A DNA stretch of 64,000 bases from Aliarcobacter lanthieri (lineage in GTDB: Bacteria; Campylobacterota; Campylobacteria; Campylobacterales; Arcobacteraceae): assembly GCF_013201625.1 (NCBI RefSeq), contig NZ_CP053839.1, forward strand, positions 1,364,001 through 1,428,000, read 5' to 3'. The notes under the pieces are model-generated. The model ran no database searches. It was not told the DNA's origin and worked only from the letters and a program-made list of their open reading frames with translations. The position numbers and the translations under genes are program-made. Positions 38,088 through 47,487 of this stretch are shown here, in pieces (positions within the stretch are counted from its first letter, which is position 1; the number at the start of each line of letters is the position of its first letter).

Positions 38088-40025
38088 ATGAAAAAATTTT
38101 TATACTTTAGTATTATCTTTATTGGTTTACTCTGTTCCTCTTACTTTTTTTATTACTTACCAAATACATATGATATAACAAATGATATTTACTTAGAAAA
38201 AAGTAGAATGATGAGAGAACTATTTTTAGATGAAGTAAAAAAGAAACAAGAAAAAACAAAAATATTTGCATATTTAATAAGCCAAGATTCAAAAATAATA
38301 AATGCTCTAAAAAATAATGACAAAATAAACTATGATAATGTTATGAATTTTCTACATAAAAATGGAGATTATAAAAATCTTTGGCTACATTTAATTTCAA
38401 AAGATGGTTATAGTAGATATAGAAGTTGGAGTGATAAGAAAGATGATTCTTTACTAGAATTCAGAGATGATTTAAGAGAATTATTTAAAGATCCAAAGCC
38501 AAGTCAAGCAGTTAGTTCTGGACTATTTGACTTAACATTTAGAAGTATACAACCTATTTATGATGGAGATGAGTTTTTAGGTTTTATTGAACTTATTTCA
38601 AAATTCAATTCTGTAGCAAGTGCTTTAAAAGAGAAAAAAATTGAACCTCTATTTTTATTAACAGAAGAAAGAAGTAAAATATTAAAAGAACCTTTTACAC
38701 AAATGTTTTTAGGTAAAAATTATATTGCAAATCTAAATGCTTCAAAAGATATTATAAATTTACTTGAAAACACTGATATTTCTAATTTTGTAAATATTGG
38801 TAACTATACAACTTTTGATAAATATTTAGTTAGTAATCTTGAAATAAAAAGTGTTGATGGAAATAACCTAGCACTATTTTTAATGTTCTTTGATAAAAAG
38901 AATTTAGATTTATTAGAATTATCAAAATTTAGGAATCAATACTTAAATACAATTGTTGTATTTATGATAATATATACTCTTACTTTTTTATATTTTGTTA
39001 AAACATCATATGCAAAAAAATTAAGAGAGGAAGTAATTGCTAAAACCGATAAAATAAATTCTCAACAAAAGAAATTAAAATCTCTTCTAACAATATATGA
39101 TAAAAATGTAATTTTTTCTAAAACAGATTTAAAAGGAGTTATTACTCATGCAAGTAGTGCTTTTTGTAAAATTAGTGGATATTCAAAAAGTGAATTAATA
39201 GGAAAACCTCATAATATTGTAAGACATCCTGATATGCCAAAAGAGTTATTTCAAAATATGTGGGAAAATTTAAAAAATAAAAATAATGTAACTGCTGAAA
39301 TAAAAAATCTTAGAAAAGATGGTTCATATTACTGGGTTATTGCTGATTTAGAACCAGAATATGATGAAAATGGAAAACATATAGGGTATTTTGCTGTAAG
39401 AGAAGATATAACAGCAAATAAAGAGATAGAAGAGATTCAAAGAGAGATTATATTCACTTTAGGAAGTATTGCAGAATTTAGATCAAAAGAAACTGGTGAA
39501 CATGTAAAAAGAGTTGCTAAATATTCAAGTGTTTTAGCCAAAGCTTACGGATTAAGTAAAGAAGATACTATGATGCTTGAAATGGCAAGCCCTATGCATG
39601 ATATTGGTAAAATTGCAATTCCTGATAGTATTTTAAATAAACCAGGAAAATTAACTTTTGATGAGTTTGAAATTATGAAAACACATACTTTAAAAGGGTA
39701 TGAAATGTTGCATGTATCAGAAAGACCTTTATTTAAAACTGCTGCTCAAATTGCTTTAACTCATCATGAAAAATATGATGGAACTGGTTATCCAAATAAT
39801 TTAAAAGGTGAAGATATTCCAATCTTTGGTAGAATTACTGCATTAGCAGATGTTTTTGATGCTATAGGAAGTGATAGATGTTACAAAAAAGCTTGGGAAC
39901 TAGATAAAGTACTTGAACATTTAAAAGAACAAAAAGGAAAACATTTTGATCCTAAGCTAGTTGATATATTCTTTCAAAATCTTGATAGAATATTAGAAAT
40001 AAAAAATAAATATCAAGATACTTAA
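38088..40025 (+). CDS. Membrane PAS/HD-GYP cyclic di-GMP phosphodiesterase
   Basis: This 645-residue sensor has a first membrane helix near residues 4-25, a periplasmic domain to about 285 and a second helix near 287-307. A PAS domain at about 338-445 contains the Aer-like GKPHNIVRHPDMPKELFQ. The C-terminal HD-GYP domain (about 460-625) has the metal-binding MHDIGKIAIP and the HHEKYDGTGYP signature, which predicts c-di-GMP hydrolysis to GMP. The Aer-like PAS suggests redox or energy sensing, an inference. It is 23 bp after fliP and may share its transcript. Confidence 0.9.
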   Translation: MKKFLYFSIIFIGLLCSSYFFYYLPNTYDITNDIYLEKSRMMRELFLDEVKKKQEKTKIFAYLISQDSKIINALKNNDKINYDNVMNFLHKNGDYKNLWLHLISKDGYSRYRSWSDKKDDSLLEFRDDLRELFKDPKPSQAVSSGLFDLTFRSIQPIYDGDEFLGFIELISKFNSVASALKEKKIEPLFLLTEERSKILKEPFTQMFLGKNYIANLNASKDIINLLENTDISNFVNIGNYTTFDKYLVSNLEIKSVDGNNLALFLMFFDKKNLDLLELSKFRNQYLNTIVVFMIIYTLTFLYFVKTSYAKKLREEVIAKTDKINSQQKKLKSLLTIYDKNVIFSKTDLKGVITHASSAFCKISGYSKSELIGKPHNIVRHPDMPKELFQNMWENLKNKNNVTAEIKNLRKDGSYYWVIADLEPEYDENGKHIGYFAVREDITANKEIEEIQREIIFTLGSIAEFRSKETGEHVKRVAKYSSVLAKAYGLSKEDTMMLEMASPMHDIGKIAIPDSILNKPGKLTFDEFEIMKTHTLKGYEMLHVSERPLFKTAAQIALTHHEKYDGTGYPNNLKGEDIPIFGRITALADVFDAIGSDRCYKKAWELDKVLEHLKEQKGKHFDPKLVDIFFQNLDRILEIKNKYQDT

Positions 40026-40049
40026 TAAAACAAACTTATAATATAAAAA

Positions 40050-40084
40050 ATATTTATTTATAATATATAATATTTATTTATAAT
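40050..40084 (+). repeat. Two 15-bp direct repeats upstream of the efflux promoter
   Basis: ATATTTATTTATAAT occurs at 40050-40064 and again at 40070-40084, a 20-bp period close to two helical turns. It lies 28-60 bases before the -10 box of the efflux operon. It could be an operator for a regulator or simple A/T bias. Confidence 0.55.
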
Positions 40085-40111
40085 TCTATTTGAAAAATAT
40101 TTTTTTTTAGA

Positions 40112-40117
40112 TATAAT
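40112..40117 (+). promoter_or_regulatory. -10 box for the efflux operon
   Basis: TATAAT follows a run of T, 30 bases before the ATG at 40147, with an AGGTAGGA ribosome-binding site between. It is inferred from sequence. Confidence 0.55.
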
Positions 40118-40146
40118 CCTTCAACTAAATAGAGGTAGGATTTTAT

Positions 40147-41496
40147 ATGAAGAAATTATATCTAACTTTATGTTTTCAAACTATATTACTTTCACAAACT
40201 ATAAGTTTTGATGAAACTTTGAATCAAGCTTTAGAAAATAGTAAAGATTTAAAAAAACAAGAGCTAAATATACAAATAGCAAAAGAAGATAGTAAAAATA
40301 TAGATGCCTTAAACTATGGAAAACTATCTTTAAATTCAGATATTAGCCGTACAAACCATGCTGGATATGTTTTTATGGGAAAATTATCAAGTAGAGAAGC
40401 AACTTTTAGAGATTTTGGATTTATTCAAATGAATGATGGAATAGATACAGTTCCAAAAGATCTAAATAAACCAGAACCCATTACTAGTATAAATACTTAT
40501 ATAAGTTATGATTTACCACTTTTTACTGGTTTTAAATTAGAAAGCTACAAAGATATATCAAAACTTCAAGAAAAAGCAAATGAAGTTTTATATAATCTTG
40601 ATAAAAAGAATTTAGAATTTGAAGTTTTAAAAGCTTACAATAGTGCAGTTTTAGCAAAAGATTTTATAAAAACTATGCAAAGTGCAAAAAAAAGTATAGA
40701 GTTTATTCACAATGGTGCAATAGAGTTTCATAAAAATGGATTTGTTACAAAAATAGATGTAAATGAAGCAAAGGTATATATGTTAAATGTAAACTCTAAA
40801 CTAATTCAAGCACAAAATAATTTTAATTTAGCCTTAGCATATTTAAGATTTTTAACTTCAAATGATAATATAAGTGATGTAGCAGAGATTGAAAATATAT
40901 ATTTTACTTTAGAAAGTCAAGAAGATTTATATAAAAAGGCCTTAGAAAAAAGAGATGAAGTAAGTTTACAAAATATCTCTATAAAAGCAAACGAGAAAAA
41001 TATATCTGCACAAAAAAGTGCATACTATCCACAAGTTTTCACACATTTAGAGTATGGAGTAAATGACGATAGATTTACTACTTCAAAAGACAAAGACTAC
41101 TATATGGCACTTTTAGGAATTAGTTTAACTATTTTTGATGGTTCAAGAATTACTTTAATCGAAAAAGCAAGACTTGAAGCATTAAAAGCAAAACTTGATT
41201 TTGAAAAATTAAAAGATGGTATAAAACTAGAACTTGAAAAAGCTATTTTAGAATATAAAACAAAACAAGCAGTTTTAAAAGAAAAACTAGAAGCAAAAGA
41301 GTTAGCAAATGAAGTTTTAAATCAAGCAAAACTTCAATATAAAAATAGACTAATATCTATGACAACTTTGATAAATCAACAAACAAACTTTGAACAAAGT
41401 CAAACTATGCTTTTAGAAGCAATCTATGAAAACTCATTAGCTTTAGCAAAAATAAACCTAGTTTTAGGAGAAAATTTGAAAAAGGATAACCAATGA
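40147..41496 (+). CDS. TolC-family outer-membrane efflux protein
   Basis: TolC-like proteins form the outer-membrane duct of tripartite pumps. The 449 residues have a signal peptide (LCFQTILLSQTISF) and the alternating helix and strand pattern of TolC, with two repeats (EVLKAYNSAVLAKDFI and LEKAILEYKTKQAVL). Its neighbours are an adaptor (overlap ATGA) and a two-part RND permease, completing a pump. Its promoter lies just upstream. The drug or metal it exports is unknown. Confidence 0.9.
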   Translation: MKKLYLTLCFQTILLSQTISFDETLNQALENSKDLKKQELNIQIAKEDSKNIDALNYGKLSLNSDISRTNHAGYVFMGKLSSREATFRDFGFIQMNDGIDTVPKDLNKPEPITSINTYISYDLPLFTGFKLESYKDISKLQEKANEVLYNLDKKNLEFEVLKAYNSAVLAKDFIKTMQSAKKSIEFIHNGAIEFHKNGFVTKIDVNEAKVYMLNVNSKLIQAQNNFNLALAYLRFLTSNDNISDVAEIENIYFTLESQEDLYKKALEKRDEVSLQNISIKANEKNISAQKSAYYPQVFTHLEYGVNDDRFTTSKDKDYYMALLGISLTIFDGSRITLIEKARLEALKAKLDFEKLKDGIKLELEKAILEYKTKQAVLKEKLEAKELANEVLNQAKLQYKNRLISMTTLINQQTNFEQSQTMLLEAIYENSLALAKINLVLGENLKKDNQ

Positions 41497-42206
41497 AAAA
41501 ATTATTAACTCTTTTTATATTAGCTACAAATCTATTTGCTAACTCTTTAGAACTTGATGGAATTGTACAATCACAAAATGAAAAAGTTATATCAAGTAAA
41601 ATGATGGGGTACATTACAAAAATATATGTAAATGAAGGTGATAGCGTAAATAAAGGACAATTACTATATGAAATTGACCCAACAGATATTATTCATAATA
41701 GTGATATTTTAAAAAATCAAGTACAAAATCTTGAGTTAAATCTAAAAAGATATAAAGATTTACTCAATCAAGATTTAGTTTCAAAGTTCGAGTATGAACA
41801 GCTAGAACTCAATTTAATAACAGCAAAAGCAAAATTAAGTGAATTAAATGCAAACTTTAATTATTTAAAAGTAAAAGCTACAAACAATGCTTTAGTTATC
41901 AAAAAATCAATCAAAGAAGGTGAAATGGCAATGCCAGGAATGCCTCATTTAATTTTAACAGATTTAGATGATTTGATAATAAAATCAAATATTGCTGAAT
42001 CAAACCTAAAAAATATAAAAATAAATCAAGAAGTGAATATTGAGATACCTTCGCAAGAGTTTAAAGCAAAAGGTAAAATAGTTGCTATTTTTCCAAATAT
42101 TGCTTCAAATACTCACTCTTTTTCTATAAAAATCTCTTTTGACAAAAAAGATTTTCAAATATACCCAAATATGTATGCAAAAATATCTATAAATTTGGAT
42201 AAATAA
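41493..42206 (+). CDS. RND efflux periplasmic adaptor
   Basis: Membrane-fusion adaptors link the RND permease to TolC. A signal peptide (LLTLFILATNLFANS) is followed by the lipoyl-like motif ISSKMMGYITKIYVNEGDSV and its partner KGQLLYEIDP. A short coiled coil (about 75-120) is next, then a second half-motif with LVIKKSIKEGEMAMPGMP. At 237 aa it is short for the family (usually 350-400), so the hairpin and membrane-proximal parts are reduced. It overlaps the TolC-like gene by ATGA. Confidence 0.88.
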   Translation: MKKLLTLFILATNLFANSLELDGIVQSQNEKVISSKMMGYITKIYVNEGDSVNKGQLLYEIDPTDIIHNSDILKNQVQNLELNLKRYKDLLNQDLVSKFEYEQLELNLITAKAKLSELNANFNYLKVKATNNALVIKKSIKEGEMAMPGMPHLILTDLDDLIIKSNIAESNLKNIKINQEVNIEIPSQEFKAKGKIVAIFPNIASNTHSFSIKISFDKKDFQIYPNMYAKISINLDK

Positions 42207-42207
42207 T

Positions 42208-43761
42208 ATGGAAAAAAAACTAAATATCGCAGGAAAAATAGCAAAAGTTTTTATAAATCACCCTTTAACTTTTATTTTAGGAACTTTTATTTTAATCTTA
42301 GGATATTTTTCACTTTTAATTATGCCAAAAGAGGAAAACCCACAAATAAAAGTTAGTGGTGGTGTTGTAATCGTAGCTCTTCCAGATGCAAAAGCTAGTG
42401 AAATTCAAAAAGTAATTATAGAACCACTAGAAAAAAAGATAAAAGAGATAAAAGGTGTTGAACATATCTACTCTTTTGCAAAAGATAGTGTAGGGATTGT
42501 ACAAGTACAGTTTTTTATTGGAGAAGATAAAGAAAAATCAAACTTAAAACTTTATGACCAAGTTATGAGAAATATGGATTTAATGCCAAAAAATGCAATG
42601 CAACCAATAATAAAAACAATGGATATAGATACAGGTATTCCAATAGCTGCGATAGCTTTTTATAGTGCAAAAAAAGACAATAAAGAGTTAGTCTCAAAAA
42701 GTGAACTTTTTAATGAAGTAAGCCGTATTTCAAAAGAGATAAATAAAATAAAAAATGTAGCAATGGTTGATTTAAAAGGAGATAAAAAAGAACAGTTTAA
42801 TATTTTAGTTGATATAAATAAGCTAAGTTCTTATAATTTAGCTTTAGCACAAGTTATGAAACAAATTCAAGCTTTAAGTTTTAATACTCCAAATATAAAT
42901 ACAGATACATTAAATAATCAAGCTGTGGTATTTTCTATACAACAAGCAATTCAAAGTGTAAAAGATTTGGAAAATTTAATCATTTCCTATAACTTCCAAA
43001 CTCCAGTTTATCTAAAAGATATAGCAAAAATAGAAAAATCTTATGAAATACAAAATAAAAAAGATGCCTATATCTATTCAAAAGATGAAAACTTTGAAGA
43101 GAATAATCAAATAACAATAACTGCTTCAAAATTAAAAGGAGCAAACTCTGTAACTATAAATGAAGAAATTTTTGCATATATGCAAACTTTAAAAGATGAT
43201 TTACTAGAAAAAAATATAAAATATTCAATTACAAGAGATGATGGATACACTGCAAACAATGCTGTAAATGCTTTGGTTAAAGATTTATTGGTTTCTATTG
43301 TAATAATATCAATTTTATTAATCTTTACTTTAGGATTTAAAGAAGCAATGATAGTATCTCTTACTGTTCCTATGATTTTATCTTTAACTTTATTTATTGG
43401 TTTTTTACTAGGAGAAACAGTAAATCGTATCACTTTATTTGCTTTGATTGTATCACTTGGAATGCTAGTTGATGCTGCAATAATAGTAATAGAAAATATT
43501 CATAGACATAAAAAAGAACACCCAAACTTAGACTTAGAAACTTTAGCAATCAATGCTACAAACGAGATAGGAAACCCTACAAACATAGCAACTATTGCTA
43601 TAATTATGGTGTTTATACCTATGTTCTTTGTTGGTGGAATGATGGGTGAATTTATGCACCCTCTTCCAGTTTTTGTGCCTATTTCACTAGCCGTTTCACT
43701 ATTTATTGCTTATGCTTTTACTCCATATTTAGTAAAGAAGTTTTTAGGAGATAATAAATGA
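42208..43761 (+). CDS. RND efflux permease, N-terminal half
   Basis: This 517-residue protein is the first half of an AcrB-like proton antiporter. It has one membrane helix at the start (FILGTFILILGYFSLLIMPK), a periplasmic porter region to about 355 and then helices 2-6. The TM4 proton-relay motif reads GMLVDAAIIVIENIHRH, with Asp422 but Ala423 where AcrB has a second Asp. The reading frame ends naturally in GDNK at an ATGA overlap with the second half. Confidence 0.88.
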   Translation: MEKKLNIAGKIAKVFINHPLTFILGTFILILGYFSLLIMPKEENPQIKVSGGVVIVALPDAKASEIQKVIIEPLEKKIKEIKGVEHIYSFAKDSVGIVQVQFFIGEDKEKSNLKLYDQVMRNMDLMPKNAMQPIIKTMDIDTGIPIAAIAFYSAKKDNKELVSKSELFNEVSRISKEINKIKNVAMVDLKGDKKEQFNILVDINKLSSYNLALAQVMKQIQALSFNTPNINTDTLNNQAVVFSIQQAIQSVKDLENLIISYNFQTPVYLKDIAKIEKSYEIQNKKDAYIYSKDENFEENNQITITASKLKGANSVTINEEIFAYMQTLKDDLLEKNIKYSITRDDGYTANNAVNALVKDLLVSIVIISILLIFTLGFKEAMIVSLTVPMILSLTLFIGFLLGETVNRITLFALIVSLGMLVDAAIIVIENIHRHKKEHPNLDLETLAINATNEIGNPTNIATIAIIMVFIPMFFVGGMMGEFMHPLPVFVPISLAVSLFIAYAFTPYLVKKFLGDNK

Positions 43762-45413
43762 AATTAGAAAAAATCATTTTAGATATTTTAAACTCTAATA
43801 CAAAAGTAAAATTAGTATATTCAATAACTCTTATACTATTTATTTTATCTATTCTTACATTTCCAACAAAAATAGTAAAAGCAAAAATGCTTCCAAGCAA
43901 AGATTCAGATAGCTTTTCTATATATATTGATTTAAAAGATGGTTCAAGTATAAATCAAACAAAAGAAGTTGTAGATTGTGTAGTAAAGAATTTAAAAGAT
44001 GATGAAAACATTTTAAATATCTCAGCATTTTTATCACAAGGTCAACCTATTGATTTTGCAGGACTTGTAAAACAAAGTGCCTTAAAAGACAAACAAAGCC
44101 AAGCTGAACTTATGATAAATATAAAAAAAGCTAAAGATAGAGATATTTCAAGCTACAATTTAATAAGCCATTTAAGAGAAGATGTACAAAATAACTGCTC
44201 ACAATATGAAGCAGTTATAAAATTTATAGAGCTTCCAGCAGGTCCTCCTGTACTAGCTTCACTTGTAGCTGAAATATACGGTGGAGATAGTTTTAATTCA
44301 AGAAGAGATTTTGCTATAAAAATTGCTGAAATTTTCAAAAAACAAACTACATTAGTTGATATTGATATTTTTGCAGATAAGGATTTTGTATCTTATAATT
44401 TAGAAATTTTAAGTAACAAAGCTATTATGAGTCAAGTTGATTTAGAACATCTAAAAGCAACTTTATACTTAGCTTTTGAAGGTATGCAAATAGGAGTTAT
44501 AAATGATAAAAATGCACAAAGTCAAATCCCTATTTTTTTAAGACTTGACAATTCAAAAAACCTAGAAAATAATTCAAAAGAAGCATTAAAAGTAAAATTA
44601 AATAGCCTAAAAATCATGAATAATATTGGACAAATGATAAGTATTTCTGAACTTGTAAATATCAAAGAGAGTTTAAAAGAACCAACTTTAACATCAAAAA
44701 ATATGAACTTAATAATAAATGTAATAGCTGAAACAAATAAAGATAGCCAAATTTATCCACTTTTGAACTCAAGAAATGATATGTTAAACTCTTTATCAAA
44801 TGATTATGAAGTAAGAAAAACAAATATGTTAAACCTATCTTTTATAGATAAAAATACAAATGAGAAGTTTGATTTAGTATTTGATGGAGAATTAAAAGTT
44901 ACTATTGACACTTTTATAGATTTAGGAGCTGCATTTATTATAGCTTTAGTTTTAATTTTCTTACTTATGGTAATTTATTATAAAAATTTTGCTATAAGTG
45001 GTGCTATAGTTTTATCAAGTTTTATTTCTATTATTGGAGTTATTATTGCTCATATTATTATGGATTTATTTTCAAGTGATACTTTCTATCTAACTGCAAC
45101 TAGCCTTATAGGTTTTATTGGGCTTATTGGGATAAATTCAAGAAACTCAACTTTAATTATAGATTTTGCAAAGCAACTTGTAGTTGAAAATAATTTAGGA
45201 CCAAATAAAGCAATAGCAAAAGCAGCAGCAACTAGATCAAAACCTATTATTTTAACAGTTTTAGTTCTAGTTTTTGCAAGTAGCTTAATAGCAAACGACG
45301 CTGTATTTGGTGGGCTTGGAGTTGCACTTATTGGTGGAACTTTAATATCTTATATAGTTTCTATGTTTTTTGTACCAGTAGTAATAAGAAATAGTTTAAA
45401 AAAAATTGTTTAA
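43758..45413 (+). CDS. RND efflux permease, C-terminal half
   Basis: The 551 residues correspond to the second pseudo-repeat of an RND pump: a first helix (YSITLILFILSILTFPTKIV), a second porter region and helices 8-12. TM10 reads GINSRNSTLIIDFAKQ, with Arg462 where AcrB has the relay Lys. The gene has its own ribosome-binding site (GGAGATAATAA) ending in the previous gene and an ATGA overlap. It therefore looks like a true two-gene permease, not a frameshift. Confidence 0.88.
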   Translation: MKLEKIILDILNSNTKVKLVYSITLILFILSILTFPTKIVKAKMLPSKDSDSFSIYIDLKDGSSINQTKEVVDCVVKNLKDDENILNISAFLSQGQPIDFAGLVKQSALKDKQSQAELMINIKKAKDRDISSYNLISHLREDVQNNCSQYEAVIKFIELPAGPPVLASLVAEIYGGDSFNSRRDFAIKIAEIFKKQTTLVDIDIFADKDFVSYNLEILSNKAIMSQVDLEHLKATLYLAFEGMQIGVINDKNAQSQIPIFLRLDNSKNLENNSKEALKVKLNSLKIMNNIGQMISISELVNIKESLKEPTLTSKNMNLIINVIAETNKDSQIYPLLNSRNDMLNSLSNDYEVRKTNMLNLSFIDKNTNEKFDLVFDGELKVTIDTFIDLGAAFIIALVLIFLLMVIYYKNFAISGAIVLSSFISIIGVIIAHIIMDLFSSDTFYLTATSLIGFIGLIGINSRNSTLIIDFAKQLVVENNLGPNKAIAKAAATRSKPIILTVLVLVFASSLIANDAVFGGLGVALIGGTLISYIVSMFFVPVVIRNSLKKIV

Positions 45414-45431
45414 TTAAAAAAGGGATCAATA

Positions 45432-45953
45432 GTGCAAATTCTAAAATATGAAAAAATCGAAGCTACTTTTAAACCCTGGAATAAAAGATATTTAGAAGTT
45501 GCAAAACATTTAATTGATTTTATATCTACAAAAGATTTTGAAGTTATTCATATTGGCTCAACTTCATTTATGGTTGGAGGAAAAGGAATTATTGATTTAT
45601 CAATTTTATATCAAAATAAAAATCTAGATAGAGCTGTAAATTATATAAAATCTTTGGGATTCCAAGACCAAATTAGTGAAAATCCTTTTCCAAAAGAGAG
45701 ACCAAGAAAAGATGGAATAGTTTTTTTTAAAAATAATAAATATATTATTCATCTACATGTTATAGAAAAAAATTCAGAAGAACATAAAAAACAAGTAAAA
45801 TATAAAGAATATATGCTTTCAAATTCTAAAGCTAGAGAAGAATATGAAAAAACAAAATTAGATATTTTAAACCAAGGAATAACTAATCAAGAAGTATATG
45901 GAAAAGGAAAATCTCCTTTTGTAAAATCAATTCTCTCTAAAATAGATATATAA
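45432..45953 (+). CDS. GrpB/UPF0157 family protein (GTG start)
   Basis: The 173 residues belong to the UPF0157 group, which has a nucleotidyltransferase-like fold and no settled function. The hallmark HIGSTSFMVGGKGIIDLSI (usually GSTSVPGLxxKPIID) lies near residues 40-58. Other conserved parts are the FKPWNKRYLEVAKHL opening and the late LHVIEKNSEEH. The start is GTG at 45432 with AGGGAT upstream. It lies 18 bp after the pump operon and may be its last gene. Confidence 0.82.
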   Translation: MQILKYEKIEATFKPWNKRYLEVAKHLIDFISTKDFEVIHIGSTSFMVGGKGIIDLSILYQNKNLDRAVNYIKSLGFQDQISENPFPKERPRKDGIVFFKNNKYIIHLHVIEKNSEEHKKQVKYKEYMLSNSKAREEYEKTKLDILNQGITNQEVYGKGKSPFVKSILSKIDI

Positions 45954-45969
45954 TCTCAAAAGGTAAAAA

Positions 45970-46452
45970 ATGAAAGAAAAGTTTAAAAAAGTCATTAAAT
46001 ATTTAATTTTATTTGTTATAGTTTTAAATGTTGTAAGCTATTATAAAAGTTTAGATTTAAATAAAGAAAAATTAGAGATACAAAATTTTAAATTAATTGA
46101 TGAATCTATTTATGTAGTAAAAAATGATAAACCACTTTTAATCCATTTTTGGGCAACTTGGTGTCCTATTTGTTCACTTGAAGAACAAAATATTGAGAAA
46201 ATATCAAAAGATTATGAAGTTATAACTATTGCAACACAATCAGGTAGTTCAGAAGAAATAAAAGAATATTTAGAAAAAAACTTACTTAGTTTTAAAGTTG
46301 TAAATGATGAAGAAGGTATTTTATCTAAGAAATTTAATATAAAAGCATTTCCAACAACATTTATATATGATGAAAACCAAAATCAGAAATTTAGTGAAGT
46401 TGGCTACACTTCTACGCTTGGTCTATATCTTAGAATGTGGTGGAGTAAATAA
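45970..46452 (+). CDS. Membrane-anchored thioredoxin-like protein
   Basis: This 160-residue protein has an N-terminal membrane anchor (YLILFVIVLNVVSYYKSLDL) and a TlpA/ScsD-like thioredoxin domain facing the periplasm. The active site is WATWCPICSLEEQ, a CPIC type. The cis-Pro loop is AFPTTFIYDENQ. It probably reduces or isomerises periplasmic disulfides. The neighbouring pump gives no clear link. Confidence 0.85.
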   Translation: MKEKFKKVIKYLILFVIVLNVVSYYKSLDLNKEKLEIQNFKLIDESIYVVKNDKPLLIHFWATWCPICSLEEQNIEKISKDYEVITIATQSGSSEEIKEYLEKNLLSFKVVNDEEGILSKKFNIKAFPTTFIYDENQNQKFSEVGYTSTLGLYLRMWWSK

Positions 46453-46517
46453 AAAGTTCAAAACAAGTGATATTTTGATAAAATATATATAAATAATATT
46501 CATATTTGGGGTAAAAA

Positions 46518-47468
46518 ATGAAATTTAAAGTATTTGTTGATGGACAACATGGAACAACTGGTCTAAAAATCCATCAAATGTTAGAAAATAGAGATGAAAT
46601 TGAACTTTTAACAATTGAAGAAAAAGATAAAAAAAATATACAAAGAAGAAAAGAACTTTTAAATAGTGCTGATTTAGTATTTTTGTGTCTTCCTGATGAT
46701 GCTGCAAAAGAATCTGTATCTTTAATAGAAAATGATAGTGTAAAAGTAATTGATGCTAGTACAGCACACAGAACAAATCCAGATTGGGTTTATGGAATAC
46801 CAGAACTTACAAGTAAACAAAGAGATAAAATAAAATATTCAAAAAGAGTTTGTGTTCCAGGATGTCATGCAAGTGGATTAATAGTATCTATGAAACCATT
46901 ATTCAAAAACAAAATATTAAGTAAAAACCATAAACTTATCTGCCATTCAATTACTGGATTTAGTGGCGGAGGAAGTTCAATGATAAATGAATATGAAAAT
47001 GGAAGTTTTGAAGTTTTTGGAGGACAAAGACCTTATGCTTTAGGATTAAATCATAAACATTTACCAGAGATGAAATATGTTTTAAAAATAAATAAAGCTC
47101 CTATATTTACTCCTAGTGTTGGTAATTTTAAACAAGGAATGTTAGTAATTTCATATATTGAGAAAAAGAAATTAAGAAAACAGTTAAGTAAAGAAGCATT
47201 AATAAGAGTTTATCAAGAATACTATAACAATGAAAGTTTTATAAAAGTTATTGAAAATACCGATGAATACTTAGAAAATGGTTTTTTAAATCCTATGAGA
47301 TGTAATAATACAAACTCTTTAGAAATTTCAGTTTATGACAATAAAACTGATTTAGTAGTTATATCAAGACTTGATAATTTAGGTAAAGGTGCCAGTGGAG
47401 CAGCTATTCAATGTATGAATATTATGCTTGGGCTTGAAGAAAAAAAAGGTTTGGAGATAAAACTCTAA
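46518..47468 (+). CDS. argC: N-acetyl-gamma-glutamyl-phosphate reductase (type 2)
   Basis: ArgC makes N-acetylglutamate semialdehyde in arginine synthesis. The start MKFKVFVDGQHGTTGLKIHQ marks the type 2 family, which lacks the long N-terminus of E. coli ArgC. The active-site Cys lies in VPGCHASGLIVSM, and GGGSSMINEYE follows. The length of 316 aa is normal. A GGGG ribosome-binding site precedes the ATG. Confidence 0.94.
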   Translation: MKFKVFVDGQHGTTGLKIHQMLENRDEIELLTIEEKDKKNIQRRKELLNSADLVFLCLPDDAAKESVSLIENDSVKVIDASTAHRTNPDWVYGIPELTSKQRDKIKYSKRVCVPGCHASGLIVSMKPLFKNKILSKNHKLICHSITGFSGGGSSMINEYENGSFEVFGGQRPYALGLNHKHLPEMKYVLKINKAPIFTPSVGNFKQGMLVISYIEKKKLRKQLSKEALIRVYQEYYNNESFIKVIENTDEYLENGFLNPMRCNNTNSLEISVYDNKTDLVVISRLDNLGKGASGAAIQCMNIMLGLEEKKGLEIKL

Positions 47469-47476
47469 ACCTTTTT
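47443..47476. terminator. Bidirectional terminator between argC and phr
   Basis: Arms AAAAGGTTTgGAG and CTCtAAACCTTTTT pair with one mismatch, ending in runs of A and T. It spans the argC stop and precedes the phr stop on the other strand. Confidence 0.75.
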
Positions 47477-47487
47477 AGGTAATTTAC

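Noticed and set aside
40022-40111. Replication origin or RNA gene in the A/T-rich gap before the efflux operon
   Set aside because: No DnaA-box pattern or RNA secondary structure was seen, only the two direct repeats and a promoter.
43740-43775. A frameshift or nonsense mutation splitting one RND gene
   Set aside because: The second half has its own ribosome-binding site and an ATGA overlap. The break falls exactly between the two pseudo-repeats.
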